Of a stretch of DNA of 64,000 nt, positions 38,053 through 50,847 are shown one piece after another. The DNA is taken from NCBI GenBank assembly GCA_003550305.1, contig QKYT01000299.1:31356-95355 (forward strand), in the 5' to 3' direction. The notes beneath the pieces are model-generated. The model had not been told where the DNA came from. It saw only the letters and a list, made by a program, of their open reading frames with translations, and did no database searches. Position 1 is the stretch's first letter; the number at the start of each line of letters is the position of its first letter. The position numbers and the translations under genes are program-made. Source of the stretch: Glomus cerebriforme (lineage: Eukaryota; Glomeromycota; Glomeromycetes; Glomerales; Glomeraceae).

Positions 38053-38903
38053 AAGGAGGCTGAAATCTTGAGTGTAAAAAGTTCGTATAAATATAAGGAG
38101 ATCGTGTTGTCAAATTAACAACACAAGTTGGGTTATATATTTTTTTGTAAAGTATAAACAAAGTTCTTGATCGTTTCACAGAGATCTAGGGCCAGTAAAC
38201 AAAAAACACGCGTTGTGTGATGAATACAAATAGTGCTGTCCTAAAGCAAGGAATGCGGTGTAGACTTAGCGTTACTAAAAGTATATTTTCCGAATTCAAA
38301 TACACGGAGCAACCAACGTTTCGAACTGAATAGAAATCGCGTTACCCTCCAAAAAACAGATTGGCCCGAAAGTTAAAAAAAGTGTATTGAAAGCCACTCG
38401 TTCAATAAAGGGAGAAGGATAGTTGTCAAGAAAGTTGAACTGAGTTTTAGTACTACAAAATCCTGTGAAACATTAGAATGACGAAATACAAATTTTGTGA
38501 TGTTTGAACAGTCACAAACTGTGTAGTTACACAAACATGAAATTATACTGTAACGTGGGAATCATTCTTTTGATTTTTTTGAATAACCATTGGTTAGTTA
38601 TTATCAACTTGAAAAAGTAAATTCATTTTATCAATTACTAAGCTTATTCCCTCATGAATAGATGGATGAGTAATTGACAATCTGATAAGCCGGAAACTTA
38701 TACAATTGGCCAACTTACAATGTATTACAATGATAATCAAAATTATAAATGAGAACTTTATATCTTATTCTTATCACATTTTTTGTCATGGCATGAAAGT
38801 GAGTTTTTCCCGATTTGTTTACAGTTGTTTTCTCACAGTCATCTGATTTAAGAATTCATTTAAAAAAGATTCGAGAAATCTAATATTAATTTCCATTAAA
38901 GTC
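38053..38903. promoter_or_regulatory. Shared divergent promoter region
   Basis: This 851-bp non-coding stretch separates the starts of the USP34-like gene (minus) and fumarylacetoacetase (plus), so it must hold both promoters. No strong TATA or known operator is picked out with confidence. It is less AT-rich than neighbouring spacers. Confidence 0.55.
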
Positions 38904-40932
38904 ATGAAATCTTTTATACAAGTTCTTCCCAATTCACATTTTCCTATCCAAAATTTACCATTTGGAATTTTTTCCACACAACAAAATGTAAGTTAAAATT
39001 GGGTTTGTTTATTTATTATTTCCCTAATTTTTTTTATTTTTTTCAATTTTAAAATATAGCCTTCGCCCCGAGTTGGTGTTGCTATAGGTGATCAAATATT
39101 AGACTTGACTGTCATATCAACTTTATTCGAAAACCATGTTCCGGAATTGAAGAATCCGTCGAACGTTTTTTCTCAGGTAAATGATCCCCAAAATATTATT
39201 AATTAATTTCTATTTGATACGTTTTCATTTTAATTTCTTTTATTTATATTTATTTATTTATTTATTTATTTTTTATTACTATAGTCCTCTTTAAATTCAT
39301 TTATGTCACTAGGAAAACCGATATGGCAAGCTACACGAAGATTCTTACAAAACATCTTATCTGATGATAATCCAGAACTACGAGATAACAACCAGCTTAG
39401 GCAAAAAGCATTCGTGACGCAGAAATTAGCTAACATGCATTTGCCAGCTCAAATCGGAGACTATACAGATTTTTATGCTTCGAAAGAACACGCAACCAAT
39501 GTTGGTACAATGTTCAGAGGTAAAGACAATGCATTGATGCCAAATTGGTAAGTATTTAGCAACATTCTTTGTTGAATCATTTATTTATTTATTTATTTTT
39601 TTTAAAAAAAATTTACTTGATAAGGGTACATTTACCGGTTGGGTATCACGGACGGTCTTCCTCGATTGTTGTTTCTGGAACAGATATTGTTCGTCCATGT
39701 GGACAAAGATTATCTGCCAAGGATCAGCCTCCAATTTTCGGTCCATCCAACAAATTGGATTTTGAATTAGAAATGGTAAAATATATTGTTTTTAAGGCGA
39801 TTAAAAAGGATAATCTTGTTTAGAGTCCAAATTGTTAGGCATTCTTTATTGGATCGGGTAATAAACTCGGAGAGCGAATTCCGATTGATCAAACAAACAA
39901 TCATATATTCGGTTTGGTTTTGATGAATGATTGGAGTGGTATATATTTTAATATAAATTTCGATTTTATTATTCGCTTTCTTTTAACCTATTTAGTCAAA
40001 TAAAATATTTTTTAAATAGCTCGGGATATTCAAGGCATGTTTTATTGAATAATATGTTTTTACCAGAACAAATGATGAGTTAAAAAAATTAATTCATTTC
40101 CCAATTTTATAGCTTGGGAATATTTACCGCTAGGTAAGATTATTAATTCTGTAGTATATATGTAATATATATGTAAACAAATAAATTTATTTATTATTTT
40201 ATAGGTCCGTTTTTGGGTAAAAATTTCGGAACAACTATTTCTCCATGGATTGTTACATTAGACGCTTTGGAACCATTTTTAGTTAATGGACCTATTCAGG
40301 TTAAATTTAATTAATATTTATAGGATTTTTTTTTCTCTTTATATAACTTTATAAATTTATTTGTTTATAGGATCCAGTTCCATTACCCTATCTCAAAGAC
40401 GATAATCCATCAGCATATGATATTCAATTGGAAGTAAAAATGAAACGTAATTAATATAATTATATTTTTAGAATCCAATTTATTTTTAAGTTAATTAACT
40501 TTTTTTTTTGTTGAATAGCAAATAACAGTGATTCATTCAGGACATTAACAAAATCAAATTTGAAATACATGTATTGGTCTCTAAAACAACAACTTGCTCA
40601 TCATACAATAAATGGCTGTAATATGCGCCCTGGTGATTTATGTGGCACCGGAACTATCAGCGGTCCTGTAAGTTTCCTAACACTAATATTACATTTATTT
40701 TTTCTGAATAAATAAAATAAATTTTTTATTTTAGTCTGAAGATTCTAGAGGATCTTTACTGGAAATTACATGGAATGGTCAAAATGAAGTCAATGAAATT
40801 AAAAGAAAATTCATTGAAGACGGAGATGAAATAGTATTAACGGGATATTGTCAAGGAGATGGTTATTTGGTTGGATTTGGGGAATGTTTGGGCAGAATAT
40901 TACCTGCTGTGAATCATAAGAATCAATCATAA
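38904..40932 (+). CDS. Fumarylacetoacetase
   Basis: Cleaves fumarylacetoacetate to fumarate and acetoacetate, the last step of tyrosine/phenylalanine catabolism. Eleven exons join in frame to 422 codons, about the usual length: 38904-38987, 39060-39176, 39285-39547, 39625-39775, 39839-39938, 40020-40034, 40113-40133, 40205-40299, 40371-40446, 40519-40667, 40735-40932. Family motifs are [20 protein letters not shown] (metal and substrate site), [58 protein letters not shown] and [19 protein letters not shown]. The metal Asp/Glu residues are retained. Two micro-exons (15 and 21 nt) encode most of [13 protein letters not shown], and the intron after the first starts with GC, not GT. Introns are 63-108 nt. 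Very sure of the identity. Confidence 0.97.
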
Positions 40933-41745
40933 ACCGACAAATTATATTATTACATTAGGTAATCACAACCCTTTTTATATATATGGCGTCATTTGAAATT
41001 GAAAAAACAAATTTCCGATAATTCTTGAATAAAATATTGAAATAACCTAAAAATTTATTATCTTACTTTCGAATAGAATTACGAAGTAAATTGTACAACC
41101 CTGTCCCCTTGATTTTTTCCGATATTTATTTGTGATATTTTATTTGTGCAACTGTAAATTTCTTTGCGCATCATTTTTCCTAGATATTCTAATATATACA
41201 GTATGTATTTCTAAAACAAGGTTTTAAAATATAAAAATAATGAAATTTGAGAAATTGTCAGAGTTTCCAAAAAAAAAACTTTGATAAAGTATAGGAATTA
41301 AATAAACACGTGATAATATTGTGCAATGTTAAATTTATAATAGCTATATATATATTTTTTTTTTTGAATTTTTTGACTTGCGATGATACATCAAAAACGT
41401 AATTTAATTTGGTTGAATTTTTTCAGGCTAAGTTACAATTCGAATTGTAAATATTTTAATCACATTAATTATCTGTTATTGCGTATTGCTAAATGTCACC
41501 GCACATAAAAATTTCAACTTTTAAATAAACAATAAATATGTGAAATAAATATGATTGGTTAAAAAAATTTTTTGTGTAAAAAAAAATTATGAAATTAAAT
41601 TTTCATGTTTTTAAAAAAATTTTCTATTCACGAATTTACACGTATTATTATAAATAGTATTTATAATTTATATTTTAATCGAAAATTCAAATTTCATGTG
41701 CAGTGATGATCACCTGCGGTTACATTTAGTATTATAGAAAAAAAA
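40933..41745. other. Intergenic between convergent genes
   Basis: About 810 bp holding the 3' ends of fumarylacetoacetase (plus) and the Crinkler-type gene (minus). There are several AATAAA-like words. No gene or repeat is seen. Confidence 0.5.
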
Positions 41746-44057
41746 CTAAAATTTTCTTCCAAGAGATTCGTACAAAAGTTTGGTTAGTTCCCCAGAGGCC
41801 TGATCAAGTTCACATTGTATTTCTCTAGCTTCTTCAACAGCACCTCTTTCCATTAGATATCTTTCTCTTTTTTGTAAGAAATCAATTAATTTTTCTAAAC
41901 TTTCTACCAAATCTCTCCTGTTTTGTCGTTTTTTAGATTCTCTAAGTTTGTCATCATTATTTTGTTTATGTTTCAAACTTTTCATCTCATATTCTAATGC
42001 TTCATGTTCTTGTGAAGATATTCTCATATTGGATCGATTAAGCACTTTTTTTACAGGTACATTAAAGCTTGCATCACTTTTTATTATGCTAAAACTAGTA
42101 AAATCAGTATTAGGAATAATATGCCAGGTATTTGGATATGCCTTTATTACTGTTCGTGTTTCACGAATATCAAGAATTATATAATCTTTTATAGGAATTG
42201 AGGAGTAACGACCTCCTAAACAGAATAAAATTAGAAATTTTAATAAATATGAGTAATAAAAAAAAAATAAAATTATGTATATGCACATTTATACATTCAA
42301 CGAAGACCATCATTCAAAAATTGAAAATTACCATCTTGAAAACGCTCATGATGTCTTTTCATATCAATTCCATCGATCAAAAGTTCAATAGCCCATTGAA
42401 GTTCTGATATATAAAAATCGACTACACCATCTGTCGCAAACATTCTTCCTACATCGGGGGATATATGCATCTCATCGGGTAAACAACTATAGATTGCCCT
42501 ATAAAATTCCATTTGCCAAACACGTTCAAGAAGCCTCATTCCATCTTTTGATCTTCCTAGATTATGTATTAAAGCTTTAGAATTAACTCTTGATAAAGCT
42601 TCATGAACAAGTTCTTGTAAAGTGAAACCATCTTGAAGTGGTTGTTTAAATGAAACACAACGATGAAAGAATGAAAGTAATCGAGCTATAGGAGAAATGA
42701 ATCCAATATGACCTTCTCTTAGAAGAAATTCTGGACCTTTATCATCGATATAAAATAAAATTCCAGCTTTAAGTAACTCAGTTACAGTCTCATCTAAATC
42801 AGTTGAATGAATACGTAACTCATTTTTAAGTAGGAGTTTATCTATGACTTCACCTTCTGCGGCATTAAATTTATAAAGTGGAGCTCCACGATGAGCTTTA
42901 ACATGTTCAATAAAATCTTGTGACATAAAATATGACATTATATCTGAATCTGTAGTTATTCTATAGTTTGTTCCACGATAAGAGAAATAATTATCAATTC
43001 CATTCAATATCCAACGAATTAAACCTAAATGACCCGCAGTAAATTCCATAATATGTTTAGCAATCTTTTCACTAACGTGAATTTTCTTTTTAAAATTATA
43101 TTTGTTAAACGCTTCAACTAATTCCATTAATTCAGATTGCGTACAACAAATTAAACCAAATCCGAATTTCTGTTGAAAATCCATAGGACTTTGAGCTGAA
43201 GTAGCCAATCTACCTCCAGTTGAAAAAGCGATAATTTTAATTGTTCCTTTACCAAGTGAAGCTTGACGACATAAGGACTTTATTCTTAACCAAAATGATT
43301 CGTATTGTGCTCCATTAAAAATATGATGAGTTTCATCTAATATAATAACTCTTTCACCATGTTTAGGATTAAGCCAATATTTCCAGCTTTTTCCAGTTTC
43401 ATTTATCCAAAATTCTTCAAAAGGCATATCTTGTACACCTAAAAAACATATTTGTAGGACCGGGACACTTTTTTTTCGATAATAATCTTCTAATAAGATA
43501 CACAAAGAAGTTTTACCAGTGAATGGTGGAGCTCTAATTAATATTAACCTATCACGTTGTATAAATTGATCAATTCTTATAATAGTTTCATCTCTACGAG
43601 TTATCCAATTTTCAGATGTAAGACATATACCTTCATTTTCTATCGAATACATCTTTTTTTCGTCAAATATGTAATGAATTCTTTCTGATCCAGAATCTGA
43701 GAATTCTGTAAGTACCTCCTCTTCATCTTCAGTTAGTAATTGAGGGGATTGATATTGTTGACTGGAATGTTGCGAAATAATAACGAATGGATGGTTTTCA
43801 AAGTAGTTGTTGTAATCTTCTTCGCTTTCACTTCGAATTGTGGAGACACTTTCTGGTTGACTGCAAGAATTATGATTAACATTAGAATGCAAATGCAGTT
43901 GATGTTCTTGTTGGGAAAGGGATTGAGATGAGTTTTTCCGTGTTTGTAATTGTTTTGATTGAGGGGATAATTCTTGTGTTTGTAATTGGTCTTGATTATT
44001 ATTAAATTTATTATTATGAAAAATATCATTCATTTTGAAAATTATAGTTTTGAACAA
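41746..44057 (-). CDS. Crinkler (CRN)-type P-loop NTPase plus REase-fold protein
   Basis: Two exons, 44057-42332 and 42215-41746, join at G|GA (116-nt intron, GTAATT...TTTAG) into 731 codons. Residues 1-120 are Gln/Ser-rich. A P-loop NTPase follows with Walker A APPFTGKTS (about residues 176-184; the first Gly is replaced) and Walker B VIILDETHH (about 236). A helical region leads to a restriction-nuclease-like block with QMEFYR, GVVDFYI and WAIELLIDG (about residues 520-560) and, across the intron, HHERFQDGGRYSSIPIK then YIILDIRE. The last 130 residues are a charged coiled coil. This NTPase-REase order is the core of many CRN-type proteins, in which the C-terminal nuclease fold acts inside nuclei. 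No LFLAK-type header or signal peptide is seen. Whether it is secreted or acts within the fungus is open. A second possible Met is at 44033. Confidence 0.8.
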
Positions 44058-45082
44058 AAAAGAAAAAAAAAAATACTAAAAAAAAAGAGGTTTAATAATA
44101 TAAGTTTAAAGAATGATTAAATAAGATATAAATCAACGCTTTTTCATGATTTATTAATCGATTTTATTGATTAGCATAAAATCATAAAATTCATAAAATT
44201 AATATTCTAGATTCAAAAATATATGAAATCTTACATCACAATATTAATCAAAGCAAGGATAATAATAAACTTATCGATCATTAAGGAAATCTTGCAGAAA
44301 TTATAAATATAATAAATATAATAAATAAATCATCCTTTTTATTTACTTTGGAAAAAAAAACCAATCTTGTGATCGAGATTTATAAATTTTTTTTATTAAT
44401 GTATATTGGTAATTCATACTTTTCGACAGAAATTTCTTTAGCGTAAGTGAATAAGCCGAATTCATACAGGCGATTAAAGCAAAGATGTAACATAATTAAT
44501 TTAATACAAATTATTCACGTGACGATTTATAACACTCGGGCCTCAAATAGGCAAAAATTTGCAGCCAAGAATTTTCCTTTTAACTGATGAGAAAAGACGA
44601 AAACCCTGAACTTTCAGGAATTCATGTTACACATTCCACCAAAATTTTTATGTTTGTTGATACCCAAATTGGAATATAGAATCCCTATAAAACAAACAGA
44701 CGCGCAGTTTATTGATTATCGATTTATTATTTGGTTTAGCTTTCAGCGTATGTAGATCTTGGTATTACATTCTTCTCCTTCCCTTTTTCCCCTTTTACCC
44801 CTTGTAAAATTTCTCGCAATTCCTACCCGAATTTGTTACCTTTTTAAAATATATTACCATTCCACGATTGATCAACAATAAAACTATAAAAAAAAAAATT
44901 GTTGATATTTGATTTCTTTATTCCTCTTTTCTTATTTAGTTCGTTTTTAAGGTCGTATCTCCTTTCCACTTGTGTAGTTTTCCTTTTATATTTAAACACT
45001 CTTTATCGACTATTCATTATTTATCTTCTTTAATGTCCTAGCGAAACTCAGGAGTTATTGATTTATATTCAAAAGTATCGCA
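44058..45082. promoter_or_regulatory. Divergent promoter region with a TCACGTGA box
   Basis: This 1,025-bp region separates the Crinkler-type gene (minus) from the kinase (plus). A palindromic TCACGTGA lies at 44515-44522. Pyrimidine-rich stretches (CTTCTCCTTCCCTTTTTCCC, about 44770-44800) precede the kinase start and probably belong to its core promoter or leader. Confidence 0.5.
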
Positions 45083-48000
45083 ATGGGATCAAACCAAACT
45101 ATTAGCACTTATGTAAGTTTTCTTTCGATTTATTAGATCAAACAAGATTTAATCGTTCAATGAATTAACCTTTTTCGTTTAGCAACTGGGTGAATGTATT
45201 GGAAAGGGTGCATTTGGCTCAGTCTATCGAGCATTGAATTGGGAAACAGGCGAAGCTGTAGCAGTCAAGCAGGTGAAGATAAGCAATATACCAAAATCTG
45301 AATTGAATTTTATTATGGTAAGTCTTTTAAGATTTCTTATTTTCCTAATGTGTATATGGAATTTTTATTTTTTACATTTTTTTTTAGACGGAAATTGATT
45401 TATTAAAAAATCTTAATGTAAGTACTTAAATAAATAAATAAATAAATATATATATATATTTTTTAAAAAAAAGGTGATTTATATATATATATATTGTTTA
45501 TATTTTATTTATAGCATCAAAATATTGTACAATATAAAGGACGTCACAAGGAAAAAGAATATCTATATATAATATTAGAGTAAGTTTCAAAAGAAATAAT
45601 ACAAATATATTTCATTTTTAATTATTCATTTTAAATTAAATATATATATATATATACATTTTGAAAGATATTGTGAAAATGGTTCTCTACATAATATATG
45701 TAAAAAGTTTGGGAAATTTCCCGAGAATCTTGTTGCTATTTATATAAGTCAAGTTTTAGAGGGTTTGCTCTACCTTCATGATCAAGGTGTTATACATCGC
45801 GATATTAAAGGTGCAAACATTTTAACGACTAAAGAAGGTATAGTAAAACTTGCCGATTTTGGTGTAGCTACAAAAACTACGACCTTAAGTAGTGACTTTA
45901 CCGTAGTTGGGTCGCCTTATTGGATGGCTCCTGAAATAATTGAATTATCGGGTGCTACTACTTCATCAGACATTTGGAGTGTTGGTTGTGTTGTAATCGA
46001 ACTTATAGAAGGAGAACCTCCTTATTATAATTTCGATCCAATGCCTGCACTTTTTCGTATTGTTCAAGATGAACACCCTCCTTTACCCGAAAGTGCTTCA
46101 CCGGTTGTGAAAGATTTTCTTATGCAATGTTTTCAAAAGGATGGTAATCTTCGAATATCTGCTAAAAAATTATTAAAGCATCCTTGGATAGCTAGTATTC
46201 GTAAGAAGGCTACAGATTCAGTACCTCAACAGGAGGCGATAAAAAGTGTTCAAGAATGGAATGAAGCTTTACAATACAAACATAGGAGGAGAAGAAGTGA
46301 ATCCATGAAACCTACTGCTTCTTTACCATCAAATATAAGCAAAAGATATCAACAAACACAATCCTATAATGATAATAATACAAGTTCATCATCAAAATTA
46401 CCAAATTTTCCGGTACAAATTGAGAAAATTAGAGGGGATAATTTAATGGGTTATATTCCAAATATTATAAATAATCCTTCTGTTCCACAACAAAATCGAT
46501 TATCATTTGCAATTGTTGAACCTGATAATGAAACTGATAATTGGGATGATGATTTTGCAGAATCTATAACTTTCACAAAGATTGCTGCACATCAAACTAA
46601 GCAAACGAATCATAAAGACATTGATGATGATAATACACAAACTATTCGACCTGGCCAATTTCAAATTATTCAAAATGAAGTTAAAAAAATTTCACCTCAG
46701 GAAAATATTGATAAAGCTAATGGCAAAGAAAAGATTACTTATGATACTAATAGTGATACAGTCATAAGGTTAAACCCGGAATCTAAGTTCAAAGCAATTA
46801 AATCAACTTCAAATATGAACACAATTATCGCTCCAAAAAACCTATCCAAACAACATGGACGGTCTATGAGCAATCTTGAAGGTATAAGTAAATCACAGGC
46901 ATTATTATTGGATGAGACGATCACTCCGATTCAAATATCTTCAAGGATATCAATGGATGAATCAATGAAAAATGTAAGGAGATTAATTTCAGCACAAGAA
47001 ACAACCATTCCGGATTCAAATCCACCTAAAATGGTAGTTGTGACTCCACCTTCAGGAATATCATCATCTAAAAATGAATTTAATCAGTATCGTGAATCCG
47101 AAGATGATGATTATGATGATGTATTTGCTTCTACTGATGGTCAAGATGAAGATGACGAAAATCATACTTTGAAATTAAATACCCGACTATCTAATAACAG
47201 TTGGCTTGGAGATGATCTTAGTGATGAAGATGATCCATTTTCTGAAATGGAAGAGAAATTTGATGAAACGGATATGGATGCTAACATTGCTAGGGATAAG
47301 TATGCACGAGCTTGTTCGCGTTTGGAAGAACTTATAAACGCTTTACAACCTAATGAAAGTGAAAATCATTTAATTGTTACTTGTGTTCATTTGATTGATC
47401 TATTAATGGAACGTAAAGAACTTAAGAATCATTTTATTATACTTCATGGGGTTATTCCTATTATAGATATTTTGGAAATTTGTTCTTATACAAATGTTCT
47501 ATCTAAACTGTTGAAAATTGTGAATATCATTATTGAAGATAATATTAATCTTCAAGAGAATATTTGTCTTGTTGGTGGGATTCCTATTATAATGAATTTC
47601 ACATCTAAAAGGTACACTTATGATATTAGGCTCGAAGCTGCTAATTTTATAAGGCAAATATGTCATACATCGCTTCAGATATTTATTTCTTGTCGAGGTT
47701 TGAAAGTATTGGTAGAACTTTTACAGGAAGATTATACTGAACATAAACAATTAATATGGATAGCAGTGAATGGAATTTGGAGTGTATTTGAACTTCAAAG
47801 TCCAACTCCTAAGAATGATTTTTGTAGATTACTATCAAAATATGGATTGCTTGACCCATTATCTATCACTTTACATAATGTAATGGTTGATCCGGATCCT
47901 TCAGCTTCATGCTATGTGAATAAAATTGTCAATATATTCTTATTGTTTTCACAAGCTGATGCTCATATCAAAGAAGTTATGGCTACGCGCACTAAAGTTG

Positions 48001-49016
48001 TTTCTCGAATATTTGAAGACTTAGATAAATTATCACCAATTTTAACGGTGGCAATGCTTAAATGCATTAAGAATTTATCTATGAATTCAAATACGTTGGA
48101 AGCTTTACAAAATGCTGGAGCGATTAAAGTTCTTACTGGAATCCTTGACGTTCAAATTCCGCCTTATGTCACCGAAATCTCCAATCAAGTCCTTAATACA
48201 ATGTTCAACCTTTGTCGTATCAATAAATCACGACAAAAAGCGGCCGCTAATGCAGGAATTATTCCTCATTTGAAATACTTTGCTTATAATAAATCTCCAC
48301 TTAAACAATTCGCATTGCCCATTCTTTGTGAGATGCCTCATGCCGGAAGTGATTGTCGCGACTTGTTATGGAAACATAATATTTTACAGCTTTATTTGGA
48401 TTTGATGACTGATCCGTTTTGGCAGGTTAATGCAATAGAAGCTATTCTTGTGTGGTTACAAGAAGAGACAGAAAAGGTTGAGCCAATATTGCTTCAGCCT
48501 AAAAACATTGAACTTATTCTTGAGGCGTTTATTACTGCAAAGGCAAACTCATTTGAAAATATTCTTGAGCCATTGCATCTTATTACTCAATTATCTCAAC
48601 CAGTGACGTGCGCCTTAGCACTACCAAATTTCTTCAAGCGGTTATTACACCGGCTTGGACATCCTAAGCCTGTTGTGAGATTAAATCTATTGAAAATTTT
48701 AAAATCAGTATGTGATGTACTTCCACAACGAGAAGCAGTTGTTGAACAATATGGATTATATGAAATTATAGAACGGATGAGCAAAGAAGATCCTGCCGTG
48801 TTAATAAAAGAGTTAGCTAAAGAAATTCTCTTACAGGGATATTTCAATCCTAAAGAAGAAATTTTCTCGAAATTATTTCCTTCTAAATTTTCACTACTCG
48901 AAATTAATGGAGAAATTGATGAGGAAGAACTTGAAGGATTAAAGGACATTAATTATGAAGAAACATCTGTTATAATTCCTCTTAAAGAAAAAACAGTAAT
49001 TGATGATGGTAGTTGA
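45083..49016 (+). CDS. Cdc7/Cdc15/SepH-type protein kinase with ARM-like C-terminal half
   Basis: Five exons (45083-45112, 45183-45317, 45388-45417, 45515-45579, 45668-49016) join to 1,202 codons. The kinase domain starts at once: [23 protein letters not shown], then [12 protein letters not shown] (HRD about residue 131), LADFGVATK, and WMAPEIIE, all intact. After a disordered acidic linker ([20 protein letters not shown]) the rest is an armadillo/HEAT-like helical array. This architecture is that of the septation-initiation/mitotic-exit kinases (fission yeast Cdc7, budding yeast Cdc15, Aspergillus SepH, plant MAP3K-epsilon), which act at spindle poles to trigger cytokinesis. The annotated stop is TGA at 49014-49016, but the frame stays open to 49754 (see the extension entry). 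Introns are 65-97 nt. Confidence 0.93.
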
Positions 49017-49754
49017 CTAGGGGCGGTTCAGGTGCGAAATCACCAGAACCAACAAACCAATTTTAATCGTCATCGCCAATCCACTTCATTATCACCACCG
49101 CAAATTGAGGTATCCCGAAAACGTTCAGCTTCATCCCCGTCATCTCCATCATTTCAAATACGGTCTTTATCATCGACTGATATAGAATATCCATTATCAA
49201 CTTTATATATAACTTCAGTTAAACAATCGCGTCCAGTTTCAATGACATCGTCTATATCTAATTACACTCGACCAACACCGATTGCTTCATCATCTTCACA
49301 ACAACGACATCCTACATCTTCATCTTTATCATTAACTACGTCCACTCCCGACAAAAAACTGCAGACACTTATTGAGACCTCAATACCGTCCACTTCTGCT
49401 TCACTTGCTATTTTAGATAATAGCTCATTACTTTTCCCATATCAACACATTCGAAAACGTGATACAATTCGCAAGATGAGGACACTCTCGCATAATAACA
49501 GTTATAATAAACAATCGACTCGAATTAGTCAAACTTTAGAACATTCGGGTACAATTTCGAAGAATTCTAATTCTGATGATAATTCATTAGCGGCTTGTTC
49601 GTGTCAAGGATGTATTTTAGGAGTTTTAAAAAAAAGAGTAATGAGCGGAAATGGAAAAGTCAAAAAAGTTATGAAAACGGTACACAAAAGATCCAAAGGT
49701 AAATTTTCAAAAGTACAAAAATCGGTTATTAATAATAAAGATGTTACCGTTTAG
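49017..49754 (+). CDS. In-frame C-terminal extension of the kinase beyond TGA (246 codons)
   Basis: Directly after TGA-CTA-G the same frame runs to TAG at 49752. There is no ATG in frame before about 49242, so the first 75 codons cannot start from their own Met. The encoded stretch is Ser/Thr-rich and basic (SRKRSASSPSSPSFQIRS), then CSCQGCILGVLKKRVMSGNG, and ends in a Lys-rich tail (HKRSKGKFSKVQKSVINNKD). An open frame this long is unlikely by chance in such AT-rich DNA. Two explanations fit: stop-codon readthrough at a UGA-CUA-G context, or removal of a 36-nt in-frame intron (GTAATT at 48996 to TTCAG at 49031) that would delete the TGA. A separate gene or a sequencing error cannot be excluded. 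Confidence 0.65.
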   Translation, partial: LGAVQVRNHQNQQTNFNRHRQSTSLSPPQIEVSRKRSASSPSSPSFQIRSLSSTDIEYPLSTLYITSVKQSRPVSMTSSISNYTRPTPIASSSSQQRHPTSSSLSLTTSTPDKKLQTLIETSIPSTSASLAILDNSSLLFPYQHIRKRDTIRKMRTLSHNNSYNKQSTRISQTLEHSGTISKNSNSDDNSLAACSCQGCILGVLKKRVMSGNGKVKKVMKTVHKRSKGKFSKVQKSVINNKDVTV

Positions 49755-50847
49755 GTGAATTTAACGGAATCATAAGTCTGCAGAACAATATCCTTCATGA
49801 CAACATTAATTGCATTCAAGATAGGTTTATATCTTGACGTATTCATATTTTTTAAACATTTATCTTTTTTCATAATTTACAAGCGTCTCATCATCATCAC
49901 CGCATCACCATCATTATTATTTGTATATTGAATTTTATCGTAATAATTTTTATTGTATTGTACAGGTTTAGTTTTTTAATAATTTTAATATTCGTTTTTT
50001 GTTATAATACATGTAATTAATATATAACTGATATATAAATAAGGTGTAAAATTATTTTGGCTTTATTACTCTAATCCTATATCCAATGATATTTTAATTT
50101 TTTACACAGGTGCGAGATGTAATATATGATGATAAAGTTATTTGGCCAAAATTATGGCTTCATATTGGGCCATAAAGTATGCAAAAATTTTTTATTGAAA
50201 ATAAAATATAACAGTTCTTTCAGTATTACAAAAAATTTTTATCCTATATAATCATCATAAAATATTTAGATTCAAAAGATCAAAAGGAAAAAAAGGAAAA
50301 AAAAAAAGTAACATTTTTTTACAAACTCCATCCAACAACTATTAACTGATATTTAAAATGGAATCTTCAATTTTATAATACAATATTTTTTAAGTAGAAT
50401 TTTTCCAATAAACTAAACCTTTACTTTTAGTAAAATATATTTTTGATATATTAAAAACATTATCTTTAGAATTAACTAAAGATACTTTAAACTCAAAGTT
50501 GAAGTGCAATCAAAAATAACAGAAATCCTTTTCAAAGGTAAAAAAATATAATAGAAAATGACTTGTATATATAGCAAAGCAATTTTATTTAGTAATTTTT
50601 TAATAATTTTAGCATATTTTCACAATAAATAAAAGATATACAGTATGTTTAATGCTATATATAGTTTATACTAATTTCTTAAAATTTAATATATTATGTA
50701 ATATTTTTTCCAATAATTTTATATTCAATCTCCGAGTTTATCAATTTATCCCAGAGTAACTAACTAAATAATAATAAATGCTATTATAATAATTCAACAA
50801 TACAATAATAACTAATAAACTATTAATACTATTTAAGTAGCATCCCT
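49755..50847. other. Intergenic between convergent genes
   Basis: About 1.1 kb between the kinase extension and the 3' end of the NELF-A-like gene. It contains CATCATCATCACCGCATCAC near 49889 and AT-rich sequence. No gene is seen. Confidence 0.5.

Noticed and set aside
42198..42407. Plus-strand 69-codon frame over the Crinkler-type intron
   Set aside because: It is antisense to a confirmed intron/exon join and low-complexity.
49008..49031. A 23-nt intron (GTAGTT...TTCAG) removing the kinase TGA
   Set aside because: It shifts the frame and reaches a stop after about 11 codons, so it does not explain the open extension; only a 36-nt intron or readthrough does.
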